NCBI GenBank assembly: GCA_021186555.1
Contig: JAJKFL010000330.1
Span: 32,097,944 to 32,161,943 of the forward strand
Direction of reading: 5' to 3'
DNA length: 64,000 nt
Origin: Reticulitermes speratus
Lineage: Eukaryota > Arthropoda > Insecta > Blattodea > Rhinotermitidae
How positions within the stretch are numbered: the first letter of the stretch is position 1; each line of letters opens with the position of its first letter. The position numbers and the translations under genes are program-made. Below, piece by piece: positions 11,138 to 22,922 of the stretch. The notes below the pieces were generated by a model. That model was not told the DNA's origin, ran no database searches, and saw nothing but the letters and a program-made list of their open reading frames with translations.

Positions 11138-11400
11138 CTCCATAGAGCACAGTTCTTTCCTGAGAAGCTAACAGGTCTTCAGCAAGGTAAGAAATTCCCC
11201 ACATTTTATGCAACCCGAAAATTCATTACCGCATTTACAAGAACCCGCCACCTGTCTCTATCCTGAGCCAGATCAATACAGTCCATGTCCCCATCGTACT
11301 TCTTAAAGATCCATTATAATATTACCTTCCCATCTACGACTAGGTCTTACAAGTGGTCTCTTTATCTCAGGTTTCCCCACAAAGATTATATAGCATCGAA
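11138..11400 (-). pseudogene. LINE family A 3' end
   Basis: The minus strand encodes frameshifted pieces of the LINE C-terminal tail: RPLVRPSRRWEG, then [13 protein letters not shown] and MNFRV-like stretches. It ends at ATGGAGTTAGTTTAATT, the GTTA-type terminus seen in other copies. It is a 5'-truncated fragment. Confidence 0.7.
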
Positions 11401-11547
11401 GGTAAATGGATGAATATAATGAGTACGGAGTTTTTGGGGGATAATAACTGACGTGTCCTACTGTCACGTTGTACACCATAAACGCCAGATACGCTCCTAG
11501 GATAGAACCCGGGCTTTCGCTGTAAAATCTGAACTTGTATACCAATT

Positions 11548-11677
11548 ATCCGTGATTTCTGGCCTCCGCCGCGATGTTGACGAGATCTGCGCTCTTCTGG
11601 GATATTACGCAGCGTCGAGTGGTAATTGTTTACCACTAGATGGGGATGGTAAAGTATTACCACTCGACGCAGCACTG
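11548..11677. repeat. Arm of fold-back element (47.3/55.4-kb family)
   Basis: Begins TGATTTCTGGCCTCCGCCGC and shares GATATTACGCAGCGTCGA with 55,364-55,626. GTGGTAAT/ATTACCAC inverted repeats are present but the hammerhead-like core is not. The mariner element at 11,678 cuts into it. Confidence 0.6.
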
Positions 11678-12245
11678 TACAGCGTGTTTCATAAGTCCAT
11701 CCGGGATTTAGAGGCTTGGCCGTGCAGTAGCAAACCCACATATAAGAGATAAAAGCATGCCAACGGATAGAGGAAATGTAAAAGTTTTTTCGTGACAGAT
11801 GCGATGGCGTAGTTATCCGTTTCTCCGCTAGGAGGCAGTGGTGTGCAAACATGGCGTTTTCAGGTGAATAGAAAGCTTTTTGTGTCCGGCAATTTGCTAA
11901 AACCCAGTCAATTGTAACAGTGCAACGTGGTTTTCGAACAAAGTATCGTACAGAACCACCAACAGACAAAACAGTAAGAGACCGGTATAGAAAATTCGAG
12001 GAAACTGGCTGTTTGTGTGTCGCAAAACGAACAGGTAGGCCGGGACCATCGCCTGGGACTGTGGACCTCGTACAAGAATCGAAGTCTGTCGAGTCACCAA
12101 AGGGGGACATATTGAACATTTGTAAGGTAGGTTCAAAACTTGGATATGTATTCTTTTCACTGACATGCTCTCGTCCCCCGTGTGTGATTTGGCTCCTGAG
12201 CTACAGACCTCCGAAATCCCGGAGGGATTTATGAAACACCGTGTA
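11678..12245 (+). mobile_element. Internally deleted mariner-like element
   Basis: Inverted ends of about 33 bp: the left starts TACAGCGTGTTTCATAAGTC and the right, reverse-complemented, TACACGGTGTTTCATAAATC. TA borders. At 568 bp it is far shorter than a complete element of roughly 1.3 kb. It carries a transposase start and stop with everything between removed. Confidence 0.85.
11851..12125 (+). pseudogene. Transposase: N-terminal HTH fused to the last ~13 residues
   Basis: Starts MAFSGE, has an in-frame TAG at codon 7, then KAFCVRQFAKTQSIVTVQR and FRTKYRTEPPTDKTVRDRY and KFEETGCLC..KRTGRPGPS. This is the helix-turn-helix DNA-binding region of this mariner group, which recognises the terminal repeats. 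About 12,080 the frame changes and the natural C-terminus CRVTKGGHIEHL plus stop follows (12,087-12,125). The catalytic domain is deleted. If the stop were bypassed, the product would bind DNA without catalysis; expression is not supported by anything visible. Confidence 0.8.
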
Positions 12246-12744
12246 TAAGAATTGTCACTTTAAATGACATTACAAAGTGGCTTGAATTTGTATAGATGAG
12301 TTTCCATTCATTCGGTGTCAAATGCTTGGTATACATCATACGAGTAAACACTTAATTCACACGACATTAATTTTCGGGGTGATGACATGAGCAGTGAATC
12401 GGAATTGCTCCTAACTGCAATCCTCTGTGCACTTTGCCAGCACTGTCACGATTAGTAAACAATTCGAAGGCAAATTACTCGTTAAAACCTTCAGTAAACC
12501 GTCGTACAATTTCTCTGACTGCAGACAGTTGCGGGAGCTACATTTCTTTTGACACCATTTGGGCGCTCCTGCAGTGGTGATTGTGTCGGACTGGTTATCC
12601 GCGCAGTTTATTTACGGACAATGACAGGTTACATTGCAGTTCTGTTGGACATGTAAGTAATGTTCAGTACCTTAACATTTAAACATTATATAGTACCTTA
12701 CTTGTGGTTTTCTTTACGAATGTCTTTCCATTCTCTTTTACAGA
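12246..12744. other. Unassigned; weak exon-like signals near 12,572-12,652
   Basis: An open frame with GDCVGLVIRAVYLRTMTG precedes GTAAGT at 12,653. An upstream CTCCTGCAG could be an acceptor. No domain is recognised. Confidence 0.3.
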
Positions 12745-12975
12745 TATAAACAGAATGGGAACACCATCAAACACAGCTACAAATTTATTGTAAAACATTT
12801 TGTTTGCAACAGGCTACATGTTTCGGCCCGGAAAGGGGCTATCATCAAGCTTATATAAAAAAAATTATGAAAAGAACGTAAAACAGGTTTTAATATAGAT
12901 CTTAGTTTAGGTGTAAGATCTCACACATTTCGGGCCGAAACATGTAGAGTGTTGCAAAAAAGCACTGTTTTACAA
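12745..12975. repeat. Fold-back element with hammerhead-like motif
   Basis: ACATGTTTCGG (12,820s) and CCGAAACATGT (12,930s) face each other. The left copy, read on the minus strand, has TTGATGAT, a GCCC/GGGC stem, then GAAACATGTA. The right copy keeps only the 3' half. Confidence 0.6.
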
Positions 12976-13854
12976 CTGTGTGACAGTGTTATCGTGTTAA
13001 CACTATGTCGTTCTGGATGCAAGCCCGTGTAGATTGGGAAATTGGTACTATCATTTGGGAGAAGACTGCCGTCTCGAGGTAGGTAGAAATAGAGGCATAC
13101 GACGCCGTGTCCATCGGTAAATATTTACAGACTTTGCGGAGCAACTTGCTGTCACCATCTTCTGAGACCCCGAAGACATGAGAACCTCATATCTGACAAA
13201 GAATGTCCTCTTCACATATGCAGAACATGTCGTTGAATTCCAGTCATGTTTCATGTACATAAAGCAGATTTTAAAGAAGGTTTTTACTTCTCTTTTCAAA
13301 TATATAGTCTATGGTTTGGAGGGCAATAGACATCCAGTCTGACAGACAAGCATTCAGGCATGGAACACCCATCCAACTGCTAGCGAGTTAAACCAGTTTT
13401 TTGTAATACAGTTACGCCAGACACAAATATAAACGTAACAAAGCTGATTTACATACGTACCGAAGTTAATTATGGGCAGTTACGAAACTCAGCGACTATA
13501 TAAGAACAGAGGAAGGCGTATTCTTAAACCTCAACAAGATTCCTGCCATAAAGACACGAACTGAAACAAACAGCCCGGTCATGCGTTTTATGGGCAAGTC
13601 GGTTATAGGCGCGAGGCAAGAACAGGACTGTGCATCGATTTATATATTTATCACCCAACCAATAGCCTTACAATCGATACGTAAATCAATCATGTCTGAC
13701 ATATTACCACGATTATTCTCAAAGTGAGGTCAACGGAATACTAAAGGCATCAAGATTATTCTTTCTTCTTATCGTAAGTTAGAAGAAGCCAAAATTTGGC
13801 TTGACGGTAGGGAGTTTGATTCCCGACAGGATAAGATATTTGTCTCTTCTCTAG
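12976..13854. other. Unassigned sequence
   Basis: Short frames only. ATCGAT-type motifs near 13,630-13,690 resemble the 61-bp repeat at 17.1 kb. Confidence 0.4.
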
Positions 13855-15150
13855 AACGTCCAGACCGGCCCTGGGGCCCACCCTGCCTCCTATTTAATTT
13901 GTACCGGGGGTTCTATCCCACGAGTAAAGCGGTCGAATTTCGCACACTTACAGACCGGCCCTGGGGTCCACCCTGCCTCCTATTTAATTTGTACCGGGGT
14001 TCTATCCCACGAGTAAAGCATGTCGACATATTCCCACGCCTTATTTCTAGGGAGGTCACGGACTAAAGGGTCAAGCACTTACTTCCTGCCTCCTTTATTG
14101 TAGGTTATAAGAAGCAAATTTGCTTGACCGGTGGGAGTTTTTATTCCCACGAGTAAAGCAGTCGAATTTCGCACCCTTACAGACCGGCCCTGGGGTCCAC
14201 CCTGCCTCCTATTTAATTTGTACCGGGGGTTCTATCCCACGAGTAAAGCAGTCGAATTTCCGCACCCTTACAGACCGGCCCTGGGGCCCACCCTGCCTCC
14301 TATTTAATTTGTACCGGGGTTCTATCCCACGAGTAAAGCAGTCGAATTTCCGCACCCTTACAGACCGGCCCTGGGGCCCACCCTGCCTCCTATTTAATTT
14401 GTACCGGGGGTTCTATCCCACGAGTAAAGCAGTCGAATTTCCGCACCCTTACAGACCGGCCCTGGGGCCCACCCTGCCTCCTATTTAATTTGTACCGGGG
14501 GTTCTGTCCCACGAGTAAAGCGGTCGAATTTCCGCACCCTTACAGACCGGCCCTGGGGCCCACCTGCCTCCTATTTAATTTGTACCGGGGGTTCTGTCCC
14601 ACGAGTAAAGCGTCGAATTTCCGCACCCTTACAGACCGGCCTGGGGCCCACCCTGCCTCCTATTTAATTTGTACCGGGGGTTCTGTCCACGAGTAAAGCG
14701 TCGAATTTCCGCACCCTTACAGACCGGTCCTGGGGCCCACCTGCCTCCTATTTAATTTGTACCGGGGGTTCTGTCCCACGAGTAAAGCGTCGAATTTCCG
14801 CACCCTTACAGACCGGCCCTGGGGCCCACCCTGCCTCCTATTTAATTTGTACCGGGGGTTCTGTCCCACGAGTAAAGCGGTCGAATTTCCGCACCCTTAC
14901 AGACCGGTCCTGGGCCCACCCTGCCTCCTATTTAATTTGTACGGGGGTTCTGTCCACGAGTAAAGCGTCGAATTTCCGCACCCTTACAGACCGGTCCTGG
15001 GGCCCACCTGCCTCCTATTTAATTTGTACCGGGGGTTCTGTCCCACGAGTAAAGCGTCGAATTTCCGCACCCTTACAGACCGGTCCTGGGGCCCACCTGC
15101 CTCCTATTTAATTTGTACCGGGGGTTCTGTCCCACGAGTAAAGCGGTCTC
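13855..15150 (+). repeat. ~90-bp satellite derived from SINE family C
   Basis: CAGACCGGCCCTGGGGCCCA recurs at 13,861, 13,951, 14,180, 14,271, 14,361, 14,452, 14,543, 14,632, 14,720, 14,809, 14,900, 14,987 and 15,076, spaced 87-91 bp with one interrupted interval. The unit (CCTGCCTCCTATTTAATTTG, TACCGGGG, GAGTAAAGCGGTCG) matches the middle of family C SINEs. Later units lose single bases. Open frames across it are repeat artefacts. Confidence 0.9.
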
Positions 15151-15592
15151 ATCTAAATAAGTGAATAATTATTACGTAAGGTAAGAACGTAATTAATTCT
15201 CGCTCACTGTCAGTTCTGTAATTAGAGATACACAGAAACAAAAGTGATTTAGAGGAAGTATTTTTATTTTGTTTTACTTTACGTTGCCAGCAGCTCAGGC
15301 TATACAGGTGTCGCAGAAGTCACTTGGCACGGGCTTCCTATTGTTAAACACGAGCGTCAAGTGATGTTTGCGCCATTCTGTATAGAGATGGAGAGTAGAT
15401 GCAAGAGGTCGTGTTCTAATGGATGTACTCTCCTGGAATCTGTCTGGACGGAATACTACTTCATAAACGAGATACTGCCTATGTTTTGAGGAAGTTTGAA
15501 TTGTGTTTTATTCCTTTGAAGACTGAAATTAATAAACACACTATACCTACATTATATGAAGAAGGCTGAGGAAGAAATCTGGTCCTAAGAGG
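15151..15592. other. Unassigned sequence
   Basis: No repeat or gene recognised. Confidence 0.4.
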
Positions 15593-15977
15593 AAGTAACA
15601 GATGACTGAAGAAAACTTTACAGTGAGGAGTTTCATGATTTGTACTTCTCATCGAATATAATTCGCGTGAACAAATCACGGAATGAGATGGACGGGTGTG
15701 TAGCAAGCATGGAGAGTAAGAGAACGTGCAGGGTGTGCAAATCTGAAACAAAGAGATAACTTGGAAAACCTGGGCGTGGATGGAGTATAATACTGAAATT
15801 AATCTTAAGGAAATAGAATGGGATGTCATAGACGGGATTAATCTGGCTGAGGATAGTTACAAGTGGCGAGCTTTTGTCGAAACAGTAATGAACATAGGGG
15901 TTCCATAAAATATGGGAGATTTCTTGACTGGCTGAGGAACTGTTAGCTTCTCAGGAAATGACTCTGCTCCTGAAAGT
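15593..15977 (+). pseudogene. LINE family A 3' end
   Basis: Frameshifted remnants of the LINE C-terminus, including an EEFHDLYFSSNI-like stretch, GKPGRGWS and INLAEDSYKWRAF, then the non-coding end CTGGCTGAGGAACTG..TCTGCTCCTG. The GTTA tail is not preserved. It is a 5'-truncated relic. Confidence 0.65.
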
Positions 15978-16082
15978 ACTTTTCTATCCAATGCTCCCCA
16001 ATTTCCGTAAGAGCATTGCTTTTTGGAAGGTTCCCGTTCTTCGCCCGTTCGTCCTTCTGGTAACAGCAACGTGTAGATGAAG

Positions 16083-16257
16083 ATGGGTATGGAGCATTGG
16101 TGGAATGATATTGACAGGAGAAAACCGAAACAATCGGAGAAAAACCCATCCCAATGTCACTTTGTCCTCCATAATCTTCAAACGGAATGACTCAGGATCG
16201 AATCTGGTCCTCCGCGCGAGAGGTCGACGACTAACCGCCTGAGCCACAGCACGGTCG
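16083..16257 (-). repeat. tRNA-derived SINE, family E
   Basis: The minus strand has the head GTGCTGTGGCTCAGGCGGTT (A-box region) and B-box-like GATTCGATCC. Its body, TCCGATTGTTTCGGTTTTC, is shared with 60,345-60,520. Confidence 0.75.
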
Positions 16258-16281
16258 CTCTGCTTCCACAGTAGTTAATTA

Positions 16282-16363
16282 TACAGGGTATACACAAAAG
16301 AATGGTGCGGTTTACTATGTATTTAGTATGGAAACCGCACCATTCTTTTGTGTATACTCTGTA
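16282..16363. mobile_element. 82-bp palindromic mariner-derived MITE
   Basis: Near-perfect hairpin from TACAGGGTATACACAAAAGA to TATACTCTGTA. The loop region differs from other copies. Confidence 0.85.
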
Positions 16364-16915
16364 CATACAAATTTCATCCGTACCTCTCAGAGAACGCAGT
16401 GTGCTCCCATTAGAAAAACCAAACAGTCGAGGCTGCTTAAGAAAGCAATGGACCTTTGCTGTAAGTATAATATGGACAAAACGTAGAATCTCAAGTGTTC
16501 AACCTGGCGGTAAATATACTAACCACTGCGCTCTAAAGGCTAGCAATCCCTCACCAATCGCGGATCTGAAGTTAGTATCCACGGTTTTAGCTTGTACAGA
16601 CATATGGGCAGACAAAATCGGTGGCTTCCGCACAGGAGTTCCACACTTGTTGGGGTATAGGGTGCAATAGATAGTACAGTTCACATCTACAGACCCTACT
16701 TCTGCAAGACTAACTTCAGTTGTAGCCTATAATGCCATCTACACCTAGATTTCCCAAATGTTCTCTTTTCTTCACATTATCCTACTAGCTTCCCCTAAAC
16801 CCACAATTGCCCAGGTTTCTCTAACACGTAATTATAACGTTTGGCAAGGAATTTCCATACAATTAGTTTCATTTTAAAGTTAAAAAAAAAGTGTGAACGT
16901 TCAAAAACAGCTCCC

Positions 16916-16947
<32 letters not shown>

Positions 16948-17095
16948 TACTCTTTATTATTATTCACCTTTAGTATTTGAATGTCAGATTTCATCTAATT
17001 GTTTTAATTCAGTTCAGAAACCATATGTTTTCACAATAATCGACAACTTATTTTACATGCTGCGCAACAAATCTATTGACTAACGAGATCGATTA
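16364..17095. other. Unassigned; (TTA)n microsatellite at 16,915-16,947
   Basis: One perfect trinucleotide run of about eleven TTA units, otherwise AT-rich non-coding DNA. Confidence 0.6.
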
Positions 17096-17099
17096 TCAA

Positions 17100-17415
17100 C
17101 ACAATTGAGACAGGCATTGGGTATAGGGTTTATCGATCATTACTACAATCGATACACTCCCATCATTTACATAAGACATATTGTAGAAGGTTAACTGATC
17201 ATTACCACAACCCCTACAGTCCAACAACAATTTACACAGATATCAGGTAGAGGGCGTATCGATCATTATTAGCTACAATCGATACAGCTCAATAATATAC
17301 ACAGCAGGTCGAGGGTTGATCGATCATTATCACAATCGACACAGTCTAATAATTTACACAGATATCAGGTAGATGGTTTATCGATCATTATCACAATCGA
17401 TATATTCCTATAATT
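17100..17415. repeat. ~61-bp tandem repeat with paired ATCGAT sites
   Basis: About five imperfect units, with TATCGATCATTA-type anchors at 17,131, 17,190, 17,257, 17,318 and 17,379. Most units contain ATCGATCATT followed by CAATCGATA, an inverted ATCGAT pair 10-15 bp apart. Confidence 0.75.
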
Positions 17416-18618
17416 TTTAAGACAAAAAGTAGGGTTAGAATAGTGTGTGTTCCGTGTTCTTTGTTCCCACAAAGCTATTTTTTCGAGTCTTACGTTGACA
17501 GTAAGCGGAAACACCGCAGTCGTGTCTCGAAATTAGTTACATGACAGCAAAGTTTATCACAGACAAACAACAAAACACTCCATTTGCAATGACTTACAGC
17601 GACACTCAGCCAATATCAAAACATCAAACAACAGCACATCCAACTCACACTCTTACACTACTAATACTCCTGTATACACAAACAAAAGTCATCGGTAAAC
17701 ACCGGTTGAATCATGATACAAACACACAACACATCACTAAGATTGATCTCGCTTGGTTTAAAATTTCAGTTATGACAGCCCCAGTACTATTCGTGCAAAA
17801 TTCATTGGTCCCTCTTGTTACACACAGATAGAATCATGACTGATCAAATTCTGTATCAAAAACTTGGTACACTAGCTCGCAATATATAATTACCAACCTT
17901 TGCTCCAAAGTAAACCAACAGTTTGTATACTTGCACTCAAGGTTACAAACATACTTTGCGACAACATAAAGTGACTACTGCCCAAACGCAATAAAAGGTA
18001 CAGCAAGACAAACTTTTTTTCCCCTTGTTCTATGAAGAGTTGCACACTCAGCCACAAAAAGAAAAGTTTTTCTAATGTTGAATATGAAACAGGCAGTTAC
18101 GGTGTGATTGTATTCACAATGCATATGCACGTACGTTATACAAATGTATCTATACACATATATTTATATACAGGGTACACTGGAAGAAATCTGTCATCCT
18201 TCGGGAGAACGTTCCTTTGGTTAAATTACGTCAGTATAACCAAATACACGCGAGGTCGAACACAGACGAAGATAGTGACGAGATAAGTTTTAACTACTAT
18301 GATATTAAAACGAGGAGGCATTGGTAGTTTCTGCAATTTCAACAATGTAATTAACCTTTACTTAACATGAGTGACGTAAAGACATTGATTAAGCCCGAAA
18401 ATCTCGTACTAATTTCACAAAAATTGCCGTTACGTGTAAAAGTTCTTTAAATGGCACACTCGCCTCCATATGGCTTGGCTTGGCTATCGGCTCAAGGACG
18501 GACCTGCGCAGTGTATGGATAACACATAAAGTTCCATAGGTACAGTACGTGGAACCAGCAAGAAGACCACATTTTTGTCTCGTCATTACCCCCGTAACAG
18601 TTCAACTTCGGATATTCG
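17416..18618. other. Unassigned sequence
   Basis: The frames at 17,541-17,831 and 18,032-18,286 look random. No domain or repeat family recognised. Confidence 0.4.
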
Positions 18619-19003
18619 AGGGTTATCCAGAAAGTAAAGATAAAACACGGATGGGAGGGGAAGGAAAATCACCGCAGACCATCCCGCTCACAGCCCAGAC
18701 CTCGCTCCCAGCGATTTCCATTTGTTTTTGCATTTAAAGAAACATCTGGCCGGCCAGAAGTTTCACGAAGACGAAAATGTGAAAAACAAAGTCACTGCGT
18801 GGTTGCGTGCACAGGCGGCGGAGTTCTGTGACATCGGAATACAAAACCTCGTACCCAGGCTAAACAAATGCCTTGACAGAGGTGGTGATTATGTTGAAAA
18901 ATAGCTAAAGGTATGTGTTAAGTGTTTTTTTTCACTCGATTTTGTTAATAAATATTTTTAAAAACTTTTATTGCTTTTGTATCTTTACTTTCTGGACGTC
19001 CTA
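18619..19003 (+). mobile_element. Internally deleted mariner element
   Basis: Inverted ends share TCCAGAAAGTAAAGATA (left 18,626; right complement near 18,980). Between them is only the last third of a transposase gene plus a short 3' region. Confidence 0.8.
18680..18904 (+). pseudogene. Mariner transposase C-terminal fragment
   Basis: An uninterrupted frame of 74 codons and a stop reads HPAHSPDLAPSDFHLFLHL, then KKHLAGQKF, WLRAQAAEF and LNKCLDRGGDYVEK. SPDLAPSDFHLF surrounds the third catalytic aspartate of mariner DDD transposases. The DNA-binding region and first two catalytic residues are absent, so it is inactive. The intact frame suggests fairly recent deletion. Confidence 0.85.
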
Positions 19004-19397
19004 CGTAGTATGTTTAGTTACATCGATGTAAATTAACCTAAGGAATTTTCTTTCTAAGTATGGCAGATTCCTCTTGGTACACCCTGTATACAGTAACAGA
19101 CTATATTTATGGTAAACACACTTCAATATACAAACGACATTCTTTACAATACAGGAAAGGCTTAAGAATGTCTTCAAGTAACAAGAAACCGGCTAAGCGT
19201 AGGAGCGAGTGAGCATTGCATATTTATATTAAAATACATATTTTTGAAGTGGTTTCTTTGCCCGTAAAGCAATTGTTAAAAATAATTTTATTTATTTAGT
19301 TATTTTAGTTTACTTCCTGCCCTAAGATTACCGTTCATTCATAATGACCGGGCCACTTTATTGACAGTCACTCCCTTTGCTAAAAAATATGGCCCAG
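19004..19397. other. Unassigned sequence
   Basis: AT-rich; nothing recognised. Confidence 0.4.
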
Positions 19398-19479
19398 TAC
19401 AGGGCATACACAAAAGAATGGTGCGGTTTCAACAGTGAATACTGTTGAAACCGCACCATTCTTTTGTGTATGCCCAGTA
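19398..19479. mobile_element. 82-bp palindromic mariner-derived MITE
   Basis: TACAGGGCATACACAAAAGA to its complement, ending TATGCCCAGTA. The arms are almost perfect. Confidence 0.85.
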
Positions 19480-20736
19480 TATGATCCTTACACATGCATA
19501 TCTCAAAAGACACACCATCTGATCCATTAATGTAAACTCATATTATAGCACACCATTACAAGGATGTGCAGACAATGGACATTCCTAAAATATATAAATT
19601 TCTCTTCACTTTACGAAATAATATTTATGAAGCTACACATTTTGAGAGCCAAACCAACAGCCAATAAAATTACACACAGAGTATGGACTGACGGAACTGC
19701 ATGCTCTCCATAGTTACTATCCATTAAACATAAAGACATAAACTTTATGCAACTACAATGCCATTGTTGTATTGTCGGTTATAAAAACATTGTAATTATG
19801 TACTTAATTCAACTTAAACTTTACATCACTGGTTTGGTTGGACAAGCCTAATGTTCTATGTGTACTCCTTTGTAGATGTCCCTAAGGTAGTCGACTTCTT
19901 TCTAGATCCTGACATAGACGCCTCCATTTTCACGCTGAAATGCTCACGTAATCAAAATCTTCAACAGTTGAAACAGTCCTGACACGGGAGACCCACAGAC
20001 GACATCCTTTAAAAATCTCATAATGAGAAATACAAGTTAAGTCAGGTGACCTTGGTGGCCACGGAGTGGGTCATCGCAGAAAATACATTTTCCATGGTAA
20101 AGTTAATAATCCGTCTTCATTACTAGACAAAAGCGCCGAAGAGCAGCAACAAAAAAAAAGCTTAAAATGTAAATACATTGATATATTGTACACTCTAGCA
20201 CGTCTTGTAGTCATGATTTTAAAAAAGGCTATGAAAAGTAATTTAAGTTCTTATGTAAATTTATAATTACCCTGTATTTTTACATCGTTAAAAGAAACTG
20301 CTGACACGAGCCATTTTCCATCGCTCCCACCACCTACAAAACACGAACTGCTATCACTGGATGTAAGTTAGCCTATTTTGTTCATCAAGTGAATACCAAA
20401 TAAGATGATCTGAGGACCAAATCAGAACATGAACAATGAAGGCTGTTTGGAAGGTGTTACCTTGATCCAGCGTTACACATACGACTGTTTCTAAGAGCAA
20501 TAAACACAAATGGTTTCCAATTCCATGCAAGACAGATGTGTTTTACAGCTTCTTTCTACCTACTATAAAAGACGTATTTACGTCTTTCCTAACAACACAA
20601 CCAACAACTTATGGCAACAACCAATAAAGTTAAACACCCATAAATAACTTTGTTCTTACTACTTGGAATAATGTGAAAAGAGTCAGGGCGTTAAATTCAA
20701 CCATGACAAAGGCTAGAAAAATACAAGGACATTCAT
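19480..20736. other. Unassigned sequence
   Basis: No coding frame with recognisable features and no tandem repeat. Confidence 0.4.
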
Positions 20737-20862
20737 TCATTTATCCATTCATTCTGTAGTCTGTCTTACGACAGGTCCACAGTCTCTTCCAAAGCGAGTT
20801 CTCCACAGAGTGCGATCTAGTGCTTCCTCTTTCAATTTCCAGTATCCTCTCTTACGAAAATT
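20737..20862 (-). pseudogene. LINE family B 3' end
   Basis: The minus strand encodes the terminal residues YWKLKEEALDRTLWRTRFG-like, then a (ATGA)n-type tail (TTCATT repeats at 20,733-20,745). Severely 5'-truncated. Confidence 0.75.
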
Positions 20863-22097
20863 TCAATAATTTCTAATTAGTACGAAATATATAAATTTGT
20901 ATACAGCTGAGAAATTATTTATGTAGTGTGTCTACATAGTCCGTAGACTTCATGGTTCCAGTTGCAAGAACTATAGATGTGCTCATACGAAAATAATCTC
21001 CAAAAAAATATTGACAAATAAATGTATGGCTAAAGCATCTAGGGTTTTAAAATGTTTGCATCTTAAAATATAATAGCCAAGAAATCGATCCTTAGAAAGG
21101 ACCATGTAGACTTTCTTTTTGCTTGTTTAGTGATTTAATTCTACAGGGTGCGACATTGGCACAGTGCCAATTTTCGTGAATGTCTCGGCTTTGTAAAAGA
21201 AGAGGTATACGGATATGGAGTGGCTACAACACAGAATAAAATATATACATTACAAGCAAAACAAATTTGACGTAATGGAGGACATAATTAAGTCTGCCGC
21301 AGACTTCAAACTTTAGACGAAGTCTCAATTAACAGCCGAGATGCAGCGAAGTTTCGCAACGAATAAGATAATAGAAATGAAATAAATTAGAAATAAACGC
21401 GCTGACATTGTGACGTAACGTTACCTAACGTTACGATTTGTAATTTATGAACTTAATTTGAAAGAGTCAATATACTACGATTATGAGTAAGTAGAAATTA
21501 TGTGTGTAAATTTCTTGTTGTTGAATTACAGAGAATAAATTTTTATGATCTTAAAATGTGTAAATAATACTTAATGAATATCGCTAAGCTATTTGCACGT
21601 AATATCATCATCTCACGTATCATTATCATATATTAACACGGTTAGGTTTGTAGGAGACATCCTGATCTACTGAACTACTGAACGAATCTTTCCAAGATAG
21701 ATATTTTTAGAAATCTTATGATTCGGTACTGATCGCAATCTTCTTTGTTTTTATCAATTCCTTCTTAAAAAATTGTAAAAAAAACTAAAGTTATGGATTG
21801 ACAGTGCTGGCTCAAGCGGAGGCCAAGGGAAGCTAACATATTTAATGTACTTCCTTTCGTCTCCACTTCAGGAATTAATGTCCGTTTCAACTTTCTGTCT
21901 CTTATTTACAAGTGCTAGGTAGCTTTTGTTTCCTATTTACACGTTGTTTGTGATCCGTTGATCTCCGAAAGAAATTACCCAGCATCAAGCATTAATAAGT
22001 AGAAATTTTAATGGTTATTATGATCGAAATGCTGTGATTTTTTGTTTATTAAATATTTTACTGTTTCTGCGTGCGAATTATTCGCATGGGTACAACG
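20863..22097. other. Unassigned AT-rich sequence
   Basis: No gene or repeat recognised. CTAACGTTACG-type palindromic sequence occurs near 21,418-21,440. Confidence 0.4.
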
Positions 22098-22465
22098 AGT
22101 TCATTCATTCTGTAGTCTGTCTTAAGACAGGTCCGTAGCCTCTTCCAAAGCGAGTTCTCCACAGGGTGCGATCTAGTGCTTCCTCTTTCAATTTCCAGTA
22201 TCTCTTCTTTTCCTTAAGGTCATCCAGTAGCTGCTTACGTCTTCTCCCTCGTCGTCCCGTCATTTCTATCCTTCCTTCTAACTTTCCTTCAATCACGTGT
22301 TTCAGAAGGCAGTTTCTACGCAAGATGTGACCAATCCAGTTAGCCTTCCTTCTTTTTATTGTATGTACGATATTCCTCTCCTCCTTGACTCTGTGTAATA
22401 CTTCTTCATTTCTCACACGATCAGTCCAACTGATCTTCTCCATTCTTCTCCAGCACCACATTTCA
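22098..22465 (-). pseudogene. LINE family B C-terminal fragment
   Basis: An open frame of about 120 codons reads MWCWRRMEKISWTDRVRNEE, HTIKRRKANWIGHILRRN, EGRIEMTGRRGRRRKQLLDD and a WRTRFGRGYGPV end. This is the region after the reverse transcriptase domain of a non-LTR retrotransposon, lysine/arginine-rich and probably nucleic-acid binding. The 3' end has ATGA repeats. It is 5'-truncated, with unrelated sequence fused at 22,466-22,700. Copies lie at 38,998, 47,611 and 59,178. Confidence 0.85.
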
Positions 22466-22922
22466 AAGTGTAACGAGTAACGTAATATTATTTTAAACAA
22501 TTTTCCTGCTAATGCTATCACTTTAATAATTCCACTGTTAGCTTTACCAGTAAAGCGACTAGATGTACTTCGATACCCGAGAGGTGTGAGTGCTGTCTCT
22601 ACTCTGCACCATGCCCGAAATGGTTCTATGACATCTGCCCCTGACGTTACACGTAACTTTGAGGCTTTCCTTTCTGGCAAACAGCGTGGCTGTGATTCTC
22701 ATACCTCAACGCCAATATAAACCTTACATACCGGGCGGATTAAGTAGCTCTGCCTATTATAACATTTCACCTTTTCACACAGGTATAACATTGTGTTGTT
22801 CAGAGTCTGCGGGTGTTGAATCTTAACGCGAGGATGCAAAGCACAGATAAGCACGGCCCATGCCCTGGAGGTGAAATGGCTGGAGTTCTTCTCCAAGCAG
22901 AGATGTACTAACTGTCTATTAT

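Noticed and set aside
12572..12652. Possible exon ending at GTAAGT (12,653)
   Set aside because: The frame is open, but the acceptor is ambiguous, the peptide is not recognised and it lies on the opposite strand to the better candidates.
14120..14963. Open frames of 68-122 codons
   Set aside because: They follow the ~90-bp satellite and restart in each block; no protein-like composition beyond the repeat.
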